This document shows, one piece after another, positions 34,435 to 46,078 of a stretch of DNA of 64,000 nucleotides. The translations under genes were made by a program, and so were the position numbers. The stretch is from Anaeramoeba flamelloides (lineage: Eukaryota; Metamonada; Anaeramoebidae), in contig JANTQA010000036.1 in the NCBI GenBank assembly GCA_027625915.1, positions 10,375,001 to 10,439,000 on the forward strand, given 5' to 3'. Under the pieces are notes generated by a model. The model searched no databases and was not told where the DNA came from. It saw only the letters and a list, made by a program, of their open reading frames with translations. Every line of letters begins with the position of its first letter. Position 1 is the first letter of the stretch.

Positions 34435-36410
34435 AATATTTTTCACCTTTTGTTTGAAAGATAAACTTAATCAAGGTTGTTGGTTTAGTTTTCATTTCAA
34501 AATAAAATAAAGTGAATAATTTTTTTCAATTCTCAAGTATTCATAATTCACACTTTTTAACAAAACTTTGTCGTTAAACTCCCATTTTGTCAATTTTTAA
34601 GACACTTATAATAAAGTGGAAGAAAGGATTACCTTGAATAAAATTCGTGAAATAATCAAATTCAGTTGAAGCTGGAAATCTTATTCCAAACGAAATGTTG
34701 AGGGAATAGAAACCAGAAAAAAAATTTTCGAGTAAATTTAATAGAAAACACAAAAAATCTATTTCATCTTGAAATTGAGAAATGGTGTAAAAATCTGAGA
34801 TCTACAGAACCAGTGTTACCTTTAACGTTTATTTTACAATTTGAATTATAAGTTTTTAAAATTTTGATCCATTTTTTCCCTTTTTTTGAACAAGTTCAAA
34901 ATCCAAAATATTTCCAAATTATTTCAAAAAAAATATATATTGGTTAAAGAAGATTGAAATATTGATAACTGTTAAAAAAGTGTTCAAATATCTACTTTCA
35001 AAATAAAATCACAATTTTTTCAAATATCCCCGAATAAAAATTATACTTTATTTTTAAAGTAACACAATAATTATTGAAAACTTGATAAAAAATATAATTT
35101 CTATCTACAAAGAATAGTTCAAATCATTTTTTTTTCTTTTTGAATAAAAAAAAAATCATCAAATTGATCATAACATCAAAATATTTTTTTAAAACATGGA
35201 AAATTCAACTTATATATAAGAAAAATATTTTTATTTGATAGTTTTCAAAATAATAATTAATTATAAAAATCTAATTTATCTGAGTGGTTGATAATAAATC
35301 AAAGATTAAAGTTATCAATGATTTTAATTTCATTTCCCAAATTTTCAATATTTTCAAACAAATGAAACTAATTCCAATAAATAATTATATAAAAAATATG
35401 AAAACTTGTAAAAACACTTTCTTAAAGAATTAAAGTTTTTTATTTATACTCTAAATAATTGAAAAATATATATATTTTTCATAAATCTTTTCAATTTCAA
35501 GAAATTTAATAAATTATTATGAATAATATTAATTGGATCTATTTTTTCTGTAAATTCAAGGATTAAATATTTGATTTACTTTTATCAGATTTTCAAAATA
35601 AGATTTAATCCAAAATACTATTTATTCCTACAAAATATCGGAAATATTGAAAAGTGAGGTTTCATTTCAATTAAAAATATTTTACAAATTTTTCTTTTTT
35701 ATTTTTCGATCCAAAAAAAAAAAAAACTGTAACAAATAGGATCAGTTCTTATTACTTTGCAAATTAAATTGGGGATAAGGTAATTTGTAAAAGTGGATCT
35801 GATTTCTCTAGAATTTAATAAATGATTTTTTTTTGTGGAATTCATTGAATCTTTATATAAATCAGTACTTAAATACTTTTGAAAAAAAAAACCAATAAAT
35901 AAGATTTTCCAATATCCTGAGAAAGAATTTTTTTTCTATTAAAAAAAAAAGGGAAATGATTTTAAAAATCATGTCGATTTTATTTTAAATTTGATCAATA
36001 CTCTAATTTCATTTTAAATCTGATTTATTAAAAGAAAAAAGAATTAAAATTTAATATAATTCTAGATTTACATTTAATATTATTAAATATTAAGTGGAAA
36101 CATACTTGGGTTTTGGAATTTTGTTATTATACTCAATTAATTTTAAAAAAGGTGATTTAAAAAAAACTGTAAAGACTCAACTTAATAATTTAAACTTTAC
36201 TTTATATAATTTTTAGTACTTTGTATCCAAAAATTGAAGTAATTTTTTTAAAAAGTTTCTTTTTTGATCAATTTAGATAGATTAATATTGAAAAATATTT
36301 TTTAGTTATTCTATTCATTAAAACAATATTGGGATAAAGGGGGCTACCTTTAAATTATTATTTATTTGGGAATTTTTTTTTTGAATTAAATTTATCTTAA
36401 ATACATTTAT

Positions 36411-36607
36411 TACAGTCAGTCCCACTTTTCAGGCACAAACTGCAACAACAATTAAGGCACACAAAAAATCTCAAATTAAGTCACAAAATTGAGATTCAAG
36501 TAAACAAATTTATTTTAAAAAATTCCAAATTTTGTACCTTAATTTGAGATTTTTTTGTGCCTTAAATTTTGTTGAAAGTTTGTGCTTGAAAAGTGGAACT
36601 GACTGTA
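36411..36607. mobile_element. 197 bp hairpin MITE, CAGTCAGT family, copy 2
   Basis: Flanked on both sides by TA. The left end CAGTCAGTCCCACTTTTCAG pairs with the right end CTTGAAAAGTGGAACTGACTG over about 30 bp, and internal AAATCTCAAATTAAG pairs with CTTAATTTGAGATTT. It is close in sequence and length to 16141-16338. It has the TA duplication and CAGT start of Tc1/mariner-type elements and no coding sequence. Confidence 0.88.
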
Positions 36608-37550
36608 CCTAAATGGTTATATTATATTTATCATCCTGACAGATAATAATTTTATTTTCAAGACTTTAAGAAAATTCCTAAATTTGCTAATGATAAATTC
36701 TTGTAGTGCTACCAAGTGCTGTAGAGTACCCAAGTTTTTACAAAATTCAAAATAATAAAGTAAAATCAAAGATTTAACTCAATTCTTTTGAATTCTGAAA
36801 AACCTAATGGTGTATTTTTTATATTATTAAATAAGTGGTGTGAGAAGTTTTTAATCCTTCTTGTTTACCTTTATTTTTTTTCTTAATTTAAGAAATTAAA
36901 GGAATATTAAAGAAATTTTCTTATTATTTCGCAAATTAAAAAATAACCTTTTATTTTTTTTTCTTGAAAAAATTGGTTTGATAAGGTATTTAATTTTATG
37001 AACTTCAACTCTAATCAGAAGAGTATTATTTCTCTTTTTTCTAATTAATCTTATATTGATTGATTCTTAAAAAAAAAAAATCGAATATTTCATTTTTGAT
37101 TGGGGGCTAATAGTGAAATGGGGTTTACATAATAACAGATCCAAAGTTAGAATAATAAAGATACAAATTCTGAAGTTTTTAAATAAGTAAAAAAAAACAA
37201 ATCAAAATCTGAAGTTAAAAAAATTATCAAGAAATATTAATCAATCAAGAAACAAAAAAAAAAAAAATGGGATGGTTAGGTTTGTGAATTTTAGATCTTA
37301 TTTGTAAAAAAAAGTTTAACTAATTAAATGAATTTGGAAATAAAGATAATAATAACTAGATCTGTAACATGACAAGATCAATTAAAAAAAAAATGGTTAA
37401 TAATCATATTTAAAAATAATAATAATTAAATAAAGCCCGCCATTATCATTCTTTTACTTAAAAGAAGGAATATATATCCAGTTATTTCACTTTGATTTCA
37501 GAATAATTCATTTTAAAAAAAATAATAAAGAAGAAAAAATCAAAAAATAA

Positions 37551-39906
37551 TTAATCTTTCATTACTTTATTAATAATTAATGCCAAGTTCAACATTGGAT
37601 AAAATCCTTTTACTATTTCTGGATCGAACTCTGGTTCTTCTTCACCGCCGATAGCAGCAAGGTAGCCTAATATAAGGGTATCTCTTAACCCGATTTTCAA
37701 TTCCTTCATTTCATCTGACAATTCAATTTCTTTGAATCCGAAATCAAAGTTTTGTTGACCAGCAAGGGCATATTTCATTTCCTTTTTCTCAATATTTTTC
37801 CAGTTCGTCCAGGTCTCTTCGTCAATGAAATTAGGAACCGAGCTTTCCTTGGTAAAGGCGAAATCGAAATCCCAAGGTGCCAGTAGGTTGCCATTAACGG
37901 AATGCTTTTCTGGGACCAAAATCAAATTATCTGGGTGTGAGTTACAGTGGAAATCTAAGGTGAAATTATCATAGAAGGTACCCCATGAGATCTCGTTTTT
38001 TTCTAAAAGCATGACTGCTGTTCCCACTTCGTAACCTAACTTATAATAAAGGTTTGAAATTATCGATCCGTCTGCTTTTTTTTCCTTCTTGATATACTCT
38101 ACGATTGGCGCCATTTTTTTTGATTCTTCTTCCCAAAGTTTAAACCAGCGCGGGTGTACGTCCTTATGCTTTTCTGGGCTTGGTGATTCTTTTAATACTT
38201 TCACCTTTCGAAGGTCGATAAGAGGCAACTTTTTGTTTACTGCGACTGGTGTGTCAATTAATTTGTTTTCCTTATCAAATCTTGATTTATCAAATAGCGA
38301 GAGATATTGCTTATGATCCCAATCATCAACTAAAACTGATAGTAGTCCCTCAAGGGCTGGTAACACTGCGTTTGCAAGTCTGATATCCGATGAGCACTCA
38401 TACACGTTGCAGAATTTGCCTATTTCAGGTAACTGATCTTCTTCAAGCTCATATTTAAAGATGGCAGTTGGCACATTGGCTGTCGGGATACCATTTTTTT
38501 TCATCAGCTCCGATAATTCCGACACCATTTGATATTCACGAAGGGACGTATGTTCAAACATACAGCCACGGACTTCCTCATACTTGGTTTCACCAAACAC
38601 CTTAACGTCTCGAACCAGGAACCTTTCGGTGTTGTTACCGCACCCTTTAAATCGGTACATTTTTTTGCCAATTAGCATTACCCCAGATCGAATGCCCGAC
38701 GCAAAGCCGACAAAGGGTGTTTTGTGTTTACATTTGATGTATGGAGTCTGTATAGAGTGAGGCAAGGTCTTAATGTCACCAAATTCGGTGACCTTTGAAT
38801 CCGTTGAGGGGATACATGGAATGATCTGCTTGCTATACTTTTCTCCTAATTTGACGAGCGGGTTCTTGGTACGGAACTTTGTTTCTTCAATTTCCTCTTT
38901 GGAGTTTAAGCTCTTAAATTTCCTAGGGATGAACGTTTTGCCGCTGACGGTTTGATAATAGCATGGCCGTTTATCAAAATAGAGCGACTTGGAGCAGAAT
39001 TTGCAATGGAGATCGGCCTCGAGGGGCCACGAGACCCACTCATACGTGTTATAGTAGAATAATGAGCGTGTTGGGATCTTGCGGTTGCCCTGCAGGTATT
39101 GCATATAGGTGGAGACCATCATAAATGAACACACCGTTGCCACGTACACGTTCGAGGCGCCAACAGGGTTGTTGTCACGAGGAATAAAGTTGATGTTCTC
39201 AAGCGTTTGGATCCGATCTGGGAGCAGCCTCTCCAAAACCTCTTCATTGTCCAGTTGGTCAACACAGCAAATACATGGCTGGCCTTCGGGTGGATAAAAA
39301 TCAAAAGACATCATTTGCTGGAATGTACCGCCAACTACAACGGGGATGCCCAAAGATAACCCTAACGATTGCACGGCGACGTCCCAGTATTTGCCAACGT
39401 CAATACCATTAAAAATAACATTGCATTCCCTTGCAGCTTTCACAATTTTCGACCAATTCGCGAGAGCATCCATCTCCATAGGAACAATCTCAGTCCTCAG
39501 GTTATGAAACTCAAGGCTTTCCATAGCGCTGTCAATCTTTGACTTGTTGATATGCTTTTTGCTAAACAGGATTTGCCTATTTAAATTGTGATCGTCAACT
39601 ACATCAAAATCTAAAATGAAGATTTTCTTAAATCCAAGACGACACAATGCTAAGGCAATAGTACACCCTAGTCCACCTTTTATTATTTGTTGAATTGTAA
39701 AGTTTGACAGTTCGTTTAGTTTTTGTTTTGTTTTTTATTCGCATTTTGGAATTAAAACACTTTTGGAGAATCAAAGTGAAAAAGGAGAAAAAAAATTTGT
39801 TGCGCTTACCAACACCCAACACAAATCCAACTTGCTCTTCAACCACTTCTTGTGGCCAGTTTGGGATTAATTTTTGTTTTTTGAAATAATTAGTGTTTTC
39901 AGTCAT
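37551..39906 (-). CDS. E1-like ThiF domain fused to a SelO/kinase-like domain
   Basis: Exon 1 (39906-39810) and exon 2 (39676-37551) join in phase 1, restoring the nucleotide-binding loop GVGGLGC (G31-C37); total 740 residues. Residues 30-262 form a ThiF/E1-type adenylation domain: DFDVVDDHNLNRQILF (D55 to F70), a following Lys-rich helix (KKHINKSKIDSAMESL), and two zinc pairs, CICC (167-170) and CKFC (257-260). Such domains adenylate the C-terminus of ubiquitin-like or sulfur-carrier proteins. The second half (about 350-740) has MYRFKGCGNNTERF, EHTSLREYQMVSEL and GIPTA, resembling the KGxGxTxxxR ... SxREFxxSE ... GIPT signature of SelO, then FHCNSHPDNLILV (about 608-620) and APWDFDFAF (632-640), placed like the catalytic Asp-Asn and metal Asp of kinase-fold enzymes. 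SelO transfers AMP to proteins. I know of no such fusion. G+C is higher than in flanking DNA. Confidence 0.75.
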
Positions 39907-40739
39907 TTATATTTTGAAAAGATAAAAAAATGGGAAAAATTTGTTTTCTGAATTGTTTTAAGGTATCCAAATTAAAATCTTTTTCCTTTTGGTTCTCTTT
40001 TTAGTTTAATTAAACTCATCAATTTTTAAAAGTACAAAGTTCATATTGAAATTTCTGTAAGAAGTTTTTTTGTTTCAAAAATGGAAAAAAAATTGTTTTA
40101 TTTTTCTTTTATGTGTTTGAATTGAGCTAACTTTAAGAGACTCTTTATTGAAAAAAAAAACACTTCACACCACTATTAAAAAACAAAAAGGAATTTTTGA
40201 TAATCAACTCAATATTTTTATTCAAAAAGATATTTATTTCTTCAAAAAAAAAGGATAATTTTTTGAATAGCCGTTAAAAAAAAATATTGAATTAATTTTT
40301 CTCTACGCACAATTCGTTCAAACCGAAGAACTATCAGCTCAATGATTAATGATCAGGCTATTGTAAAAAGTAAGAAAAAAATTTATGAATAGTTTTTTTG
40401 CAAAGTTTCGCTAGTTCCACAAAAAAAGATAAGAAGTCTTTACTCTGTATTCAAAATCTTTCTATTTCGATTTAAAGTCATTAGGTATCCTTTCAATATA
40501 TCTTTGTTCCCTTTCCCATTCATATTTTTTTTATATATTACTTGCTCTTGTTTGCTTATATTTTTATTTTTTTCAAGAATGTCAAAAAGAAATTTTTAAT
40601 GTAAGCTTGGATTACATAATTCACAATATTATTTTCAAATTAACAAAAGTCCAAATAGTCCAAAATGACGATCCATGAAAACTGTCAATAAGAATATAAA
40701 ATCTAAAAGAAGAAAAAAAATGTTTAGTGATCAAAATAT
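39907..40739. other. Intergenic DNA, no gene seen
   Basis: Upstream side of the ThiF fusion gene. AT-rich, with no coding frame or repeat recognised. Confidence 0.45.
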
Positions 40740-41222
40740 ACTGTAGTCAAAATAAAGCGTGCAAAAAAATATAATATGTGTTTCAAAATAAAAAGCGTGT
40801 TTTTTTGTTATAGAAAACCTATATATTAACCAATCAAAGAAACCAATAATAAACCCGAAAAAAATATGGTATTGGTTTCTTAAAGTTCTATTATTTAAAA
40901 ATAAATTCTAAAAATGAAGGATCAAATTGTAAAATTTATCTCAAAAAATAGAGTTAATTTTTTTGATGAACATTTTAATCATAAAAAAAACATAAAATTT
41001 CAAAAAAATTGAGAATATTATGGAAAATTTTCAACTATTTGCATTAATAATTTAAAATTTACTGAAAATAACCAGTAATTTACTTTCAAAATTGATTTGG
41101 GCTCAGGTATACTATTTGGTAGTAGATTGGATGTTGCCTTAGTATAAGAATAAAAAAAAGCACGGATAATATTTTGAAACACGGATTATAGTCGTTGTGC
41201 ACACATTATTTTGATCACTGTA
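40740..41222 (+). mobile_element. Family C TA-flanked element, about 483 bp, copy 2
   Basis: The left end TACTGTAGTCAAAATAAAGC matches inverted the right end ...TTATTTTGATCACTGTA; the inverted repeats extend about 55-60 bp to include GTGTTTCAAAATA. TA at both ends and a CAGT-like start fit Tc1/mariner-type mobilisation. The interior matches 11751-12230. No ORF is conserved. Confidence 0.72.
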
Positions 41223-41640
41223 GGGCGGACAATGGCTATAATCCGTGCTACATATATAATTCGAGTTTTTTTTTTTCTTGTTCCAAGGCAACATCCAATT
41301 CACTACCAACTAGTGCACCTAAGTTCAACTCCATTATAAAGTAAATCTCCTTTATAATTTTAGTAAATTTTAAATTAAGAATTCAATTAGTTGAAAATTT
41401 TTTCAACTAATTTTCTCAATTATTTTCAATTTTTTTTTGTTTTTTGAGATTATCTTAAAAATTTACTCTATTTTTTGAGATAAATTTTGCAATTTGATCC
41501 TTCATTTTTAGAAATTCTTTTTAAATAATAGAAATTTAAAAAACCTCAACCATATTAATTTATTGTTAATTGTTTGTTTCTTTCATCAATTAATGTATAT
41601 TTTTTTATAAAAAAGAAAGAAATTTTTTATTTTGAAACAC
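41223..41640 (-). mobile_element. Family C element, inverted copy abutting copy 2
   Basis: Read backwards, this matches 40778-41200 closely (AAGGCAACATCCAATTCAC, AATTTACTCTATTTTTTGAG, AATTTGATCCTTCATTTTTA, TTTTGAAACAC). Together with copy 2 it makes an 863 bp palindrome (40778-41640) around a central spacer of about 60 bp. Its outer end has decayed or been lost. Confidence 0.7.
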
Positions 41641-44572
41641 AATTAAACGTTACTTCATCCATTATTTCGCCAACAATACATTTTTAATTTGAGACAAAAT
41701 AAGCAAAAAATTAATACAATCAGATTGTTTATTATCTCAGACTATCTAAGGCTTACCATTTTGAAACTATATTTATTAAAACTTCTTATTTTATTCACTA
41801 CCTTCTTGATCTTGTAATCTTTAAATTATTTTCTCCCCACCTCATAACTAAAATTGGAGATATTTTTTTCTTTCTCTTAAGAAATTGAAATCTTTAAATT
41901 TAACCATAATCACTCATAAAGATTCATATTTCCTTCAAGAAAAAAAAGAAAAAATATATCCAATTTTGATTCCATTTGTAAAAACAATGTTCATATTTCT
42001 TGTTAATATGAATGGATAACAAGAGAAGTGAATTCAATAAAAAGGCACTTCTTGTTTCTGAGAATGTTGGAAAAGGGGAAATACTTTTTTCTCTTCAAAA
42101 ACACTATAAAAATTCAAATATTGTGGATTTTGTTTTGTTTTTAAGAGTTTCTTTTCTTATCAAAAAAAAAAAAAAGAAACAATCAAAATGATTGGTTTCA
42201 TTTTACATAAAGAAATTCAACATTTATTGTAAGGTTCACAATTGTTAAGAATGAAAAAAAAAATATCTGGTATTTAAGTTTAAGGCTCTGTTATTTTGAT
42301 TTTAAGCTGGTCAACCCCATATTTCCTAGGTGCTGTAATGTTGGTTAAAAGATGAATTTGTTATTGGGGATTTTTTACCTAAATTCAAATTGAAGATGGT
42401 AAAAATATGAGACTAAAGGGCAAGTAGTAAATAAAAATTGATTTATGGGTTTTTAATTAATATATTCATTTATCTATGATTCAATTACCTAAAAACATAA
42501 ACATATATTTTTTTTAAAGCTCCATATAAAATCAAATGTAAATAAATATTCTAATCTAAATTCAAAAAATCAAAATTATTTCGTAAATATTTTTCAGTTT
42601 ATTAGTATAACACTCTTCAATTTGGTTTTTAAGGAGAAAAAAATTCAATTACTAATATTCACACTATACAAGTTTATATTTTTATAAATTCTAAAAAAAA
42701 AATTAAAACCAAGATATTTCTAAAAAAATTAAATTTTGAGAATAAAAGAATTTTCAAAAAAAAAAGTTTCAAAGGATTCTAAATTTCAAAAAAATCCCAA
42801 TTTTAAAAATAATAATAATTTTTTTCTTTTTTTATATGAATGATATCCTTTGTATAAATTTAATTACAAAGATATTATTTTCTTTTTAGCTGAAAACTGA
42901 CTTTATTCAATTTATTCAGGTTTCAAGTTATTATACAAATTTAAATGTTTATTTAAATTAGGAATCGATGTGCAAAAACTATGTCTTAACATATTGGGTT
43001 TTTTTACTAAATTTCTCATTTTTTCCAAAAATTAAAAAAATTATCCATTTCGACCCAAGATAGTGGTTTCTGTATTAAAAATCAGATATTCAATTAGAAA
43101 TTTAAACATTGGATAGTCTATAATATAATTCCAAAGCTGAAGAGAAAAATTATATCAAAATTTATTTCAAAATCTAACTAAATTCAATAATTTTAGACAC
43201 AGCTAAAAAAGTTTGAAGAAATAAAAATAAAAAACTTTCATTTAATTTGGAATTTTTTTTTGATTTTACAAACTATTTTTATATTTTTTTTCTTTTCTGT
43301 GTTTTTTTCCAAAATAAGTGATCTCTTTCATTTTGATTGGTAAATTTTTTAAAATTATTGATATAAAGTAAAAGATGAGTTTTTCAATAGAAAAAGATAC
43401 AAAAAATTAATTATTGTATCTAATCATTTGATCAATCAACAAATGTTTGTAAAATTTAATTAAATTTAGCTATTTGGTTATTTTTGGCCCATTTCATAAT
43501 TTTGATAATATAAATTTTTATTTTTTCTGCTTTTATTTTTTTTTTTATTTAATAAAAAATAGATTTTATAAAAGTATTAATAATCATTAACTTAACATGT
43601 TTATATATTAAGTTTCAAAAAATACAATAAATATAGTTTTTTTTTTTTTTTTACTATGTTTTGATTTTGAGTGTTTCCAAATTTTTATAAATAGATTTAG
43701 TATCAGAGAAAAGTAACTATTGTAAAAATTTTCCCAAAAAATAGGTTTTAGCATAAATATAAAATGCTGGGAAACAAAAAAGACTTCAAATGTTATAACT
43801 TCTTTCTTAAAAATGTTGTTAAATGTAGATTAATAGCTAAAAAATTCAATTTTTTTAAAATTAAAAAATAATTAACCATAGATTTTTTTGACCAATTATT
43901 TCAGAAATCTTGAAAATATATTGGTGTTTCAATTAGCTTTATAAAAAAGAAACAAAAATAACAAGTCATTGGGTTTTATGTTAATTATTATTGATTTAAT
44001 CATTGAAATTAAAAAATTAAAAAAATAGTTACTTTTGGAAGTTAGAATTTTAAATCATACCCGATTACTTTTATTTTGAGTTTCTATTCTTTGGTTTAAA
44101 AAGGAAATAATTTAAAAATTCTCATAAATGAAAATTTTTAATAGACATCATTAGTAAAAAATATAATAATTTATGGTGTAATAAGATATATAACATAGAT
44201 TATTTCAAGCCATTGGAACCATAAAGAGCACTAGTATTCTAAATCAAATAAAAACTATCTTTAATTATAGACAAATCGATGGAAACCTTCATACTTTCAA
44301 ATATCAATATATAAAATGATAAAAACTAAAAAAGAAAAAAACATTTAATAATAAACCAATTGACAGAATTTTCTGAGAACAAAGATTATTTAGAAGGTAC
44401 ACAAAGTAAATTCCATTCATTTTTGTCTCTTTTTTTTTTTTCATTTTGCTGTGAATAGAACAAGAAAGATCATGGATTTATCATTTTTTTAAAAAAGTCC
44501 TTTTTCGAAATATTTCTTGTTTTACATTTCCAGGCCAACGTATTACAATTCTCAAACTAAGATCAAAAGTAA
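41641..44572. other. Intergenic DNA, no gene seen
   Basis: Nearly 3 kb of AT-rich DNA in which I recognise no coding frame, RNA gene or repeat shared with the rest of the window. Confidence 0.5.
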
Positions 44573-44866
44573 ATGTCCAAATTCCTTTCTACAGTATTAA
44601 AAACATTTTTGTTGTTTGTTGTTGCGTGGCTTATCTCCAAATTTGAATTTCATGAAAAAGTCAATCGCCATTTGCTGAATGTAATCATTTCATTTATCTG
44701 GAACAAAACATTTCTGCTTGGGTTTGTAACTCTTTCACTTATCTATACCATATTAATTTTGGTACCATCTTACTTTTTTGTTCAGTATCAATTCAAAAGA
44801 CACAAACAACAATACAATGATGGTTTGCACTTGAACAAACAGCTTGGAATTTCAGAGACTAACTAA
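44573..44866 (+). CDS. Small two-helix membrane protein of unknown function
   Basis: 97 residues from an ATG at 44573. Two hydrophobic segments are seen, about 7-22 (VLKTFLLFVVAWLI) and 45-70 (TFLLGFVTLSLIYTILILVP followed by SYFFV). Short charged stretches lie between and after them (KFEFHEKVNRH; QFKRHKQQYNDG), and the C-terminus is soluble. Base composition and codon choice are more balanced than in the surrounding DNA, and the frame is not built from homopolymers, which supports a real gene. I do not recognise the family. Topology is probably a hairpin in an intracellular membrane. Confidence 0.6.
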   Translation: MSKFLSTVLKTFLLFVVAWLISKFEFHEKVNRHLLNVIISFIWNKTFLLGFVTLSLIYTILILVPSYFFVQYQFKRHKQQYNDGLHLNKQLGISETN

Positions 44867-45033
44867 AAACATTAAATCCAACAATAAACAAAAAAAAACA
44901 AAGTCTTACTTTTGTCGAAGACTTTTACTTTTTACTTTTTTCTTTTTCCCTTTAGTTTTCTTTCTTTTTTTGTTTGTTCGATAAAAATAAAAAAAAAAAA
45001 AAAAAAAAAACAAACAAATACAACTTTTTTCAG

Positions 45034-45137
45034 AAAGTGAGGATCAAAAACTTTAAAAAGTAGAACTCAAACTGCTAAAAAGAGTGTGTCAAGTAACTTG
45101 GGAAACACTCTTGAAAACTTTTGATCCTCACTTTTTT
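45034..45137 (+). other. Structured hairpin locus ending in T6, possible small RNA gene
   Basis: AAAGTGAGGATCAAAA (45034-45049) pairs perfectly over 16 bp with TTTTGATCCTCACTTT (45119-45134). Inside, AAGAGTGT (45080-45087) pairs with ACACTCTT (45105-45112) around a loop that can form CAAG/CTTG. The block ends in TTTTTT, as a Pol III transcript would, and is richer in G+C than its surroundings. I recognise no snRNA, snoRNA or tRNA signature. A MITE is the alternative, but no second copy or TA duplication was seen. Confidence 0.4.
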
Positions 45138-45857
45138 ATCATCGCAATAATCGCTGCTACATAAAAAACAAAAAGAAATTAAAGAAATACTAAAGAAATA
45201 ATTAAAGACTGTAGCTTTTAACATTAAAAAATTTTCACCTTGTTCCTTTATATTTCATCCGAATTACAAACTTTTTTCTCCAAAACCTTATGATTGATTT
45301 ATTCCAATTTAAAGACTTTTCAAAAATTTAAAACTATTTAAACGAAAAACATAAAATCGTTTACGATCTTCAAAGCCGACGAATGAGTGTCAAATAATTT
45401 TTCTATGGAACTCTTTTGTTTAATTGAGTTTAGGATTGTAAATTTCAACAGCCATTGTAATAAAATTAAAAAAAAAAAAAAAAATCAGAAAACAACAACC
45501 AATTAATTAAATTGAATAGAAGATTGACACTTCGGTTTTTTAAGCTGAAAATATCTCAAAAAGAAATTGTTTGAATCAAAAAAAGTATTGAAAAGAAAAC
45601 AATGAGAGATCAATTACGGCTATTGATAAAAAATGAAAAAAAATCAATACTTTGAAGGCAATTTCAACACAAAGATTAAAATATTCAAACACCCACATAT
45701 ACTTTATTTTTCAAATTAATATATCTTGGTGTCGTCATTAATTACAATTTTTTATTTTATTTTATTTTTTTATTTGACGAGTGAACACTCATAAATTAAT
45801 ACTATTCAAGCAACCTAAAATACAAATAATTAAGGAAAAAAGGATCAATCCATTTTA

Positions 45858-45980
45858 AAAAAGTGATTACTTTATGAGTCTTTAATAAAATTCCTAAATT
45901 TTTATTTAGGAATTAGGGTAAATAAGAGGGGTTAATAAATCCCTCCCTTAAATAATAAAAAAAAAAAAAGTGATTACTTT
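45858..45980 (+). mobile_element. Short retroposon-like insert with poly(A) tail, copy 2
   Basis: The insert (about 45874-45966) lies between exact duplications AAAGTGATTACTTT (ending 45873 and 45980). It contains the palindrome TTCCTAAATTTTTATTTAGG, a second small hairpin GGGGTTAATAAATCCC and a terminal run of A. It matches the insert at 635-739 over its length in the same orientation relative to the A tail. The long target duplications and A tail indicate retroposition by a partner LINE-type enzyme, which is not in this window. Confidence 0.7.
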
Positions 45981-46078
45981 TAAAAAATGGCTGTATTTTC
46001 ACATTATGAAAATTTTAAATGTGAGAAGATTACTGAAAAAAGATTTTTTGAAAGTCATAAGATATTGAAATTTAGAAA

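Larger units (their letters stand above)
33893..37550. other. Intergenic region upstream of the EML gene
   Basis: The first 550 bp hold the EML promoter side and an 18 bp inverted repeat (separate entry). The remainder is AT-rich with one MITE (36411-36607) and a fragment of the fold-back-associated repeat at about 36715-36830 (AGTGCTGTAGAGTACCCAAG, TTTAACTCAATTCTTTTGAA). The 79-residue minus-strand frame at 34256-34495 lacks recognisable features. Confidence 0.45.

Noticed and set aside
34256-34495. 79-residue minus-strand ORF as a gene
   Set aside because: No recognisable motif and AT-driven composition; only its 18 bp motif is notable.
37551-39906. Aminoglycoside-phosphotransferase identity for the C-terminal half (HCNSHPDN resembling HGDxHPGN)
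   Set aside because: That alignment would put Asn at the catalytic Asp, and the upstream KGxG, SLREY..SE and GIPT blocks fit SelO better; kept only as an alternative.
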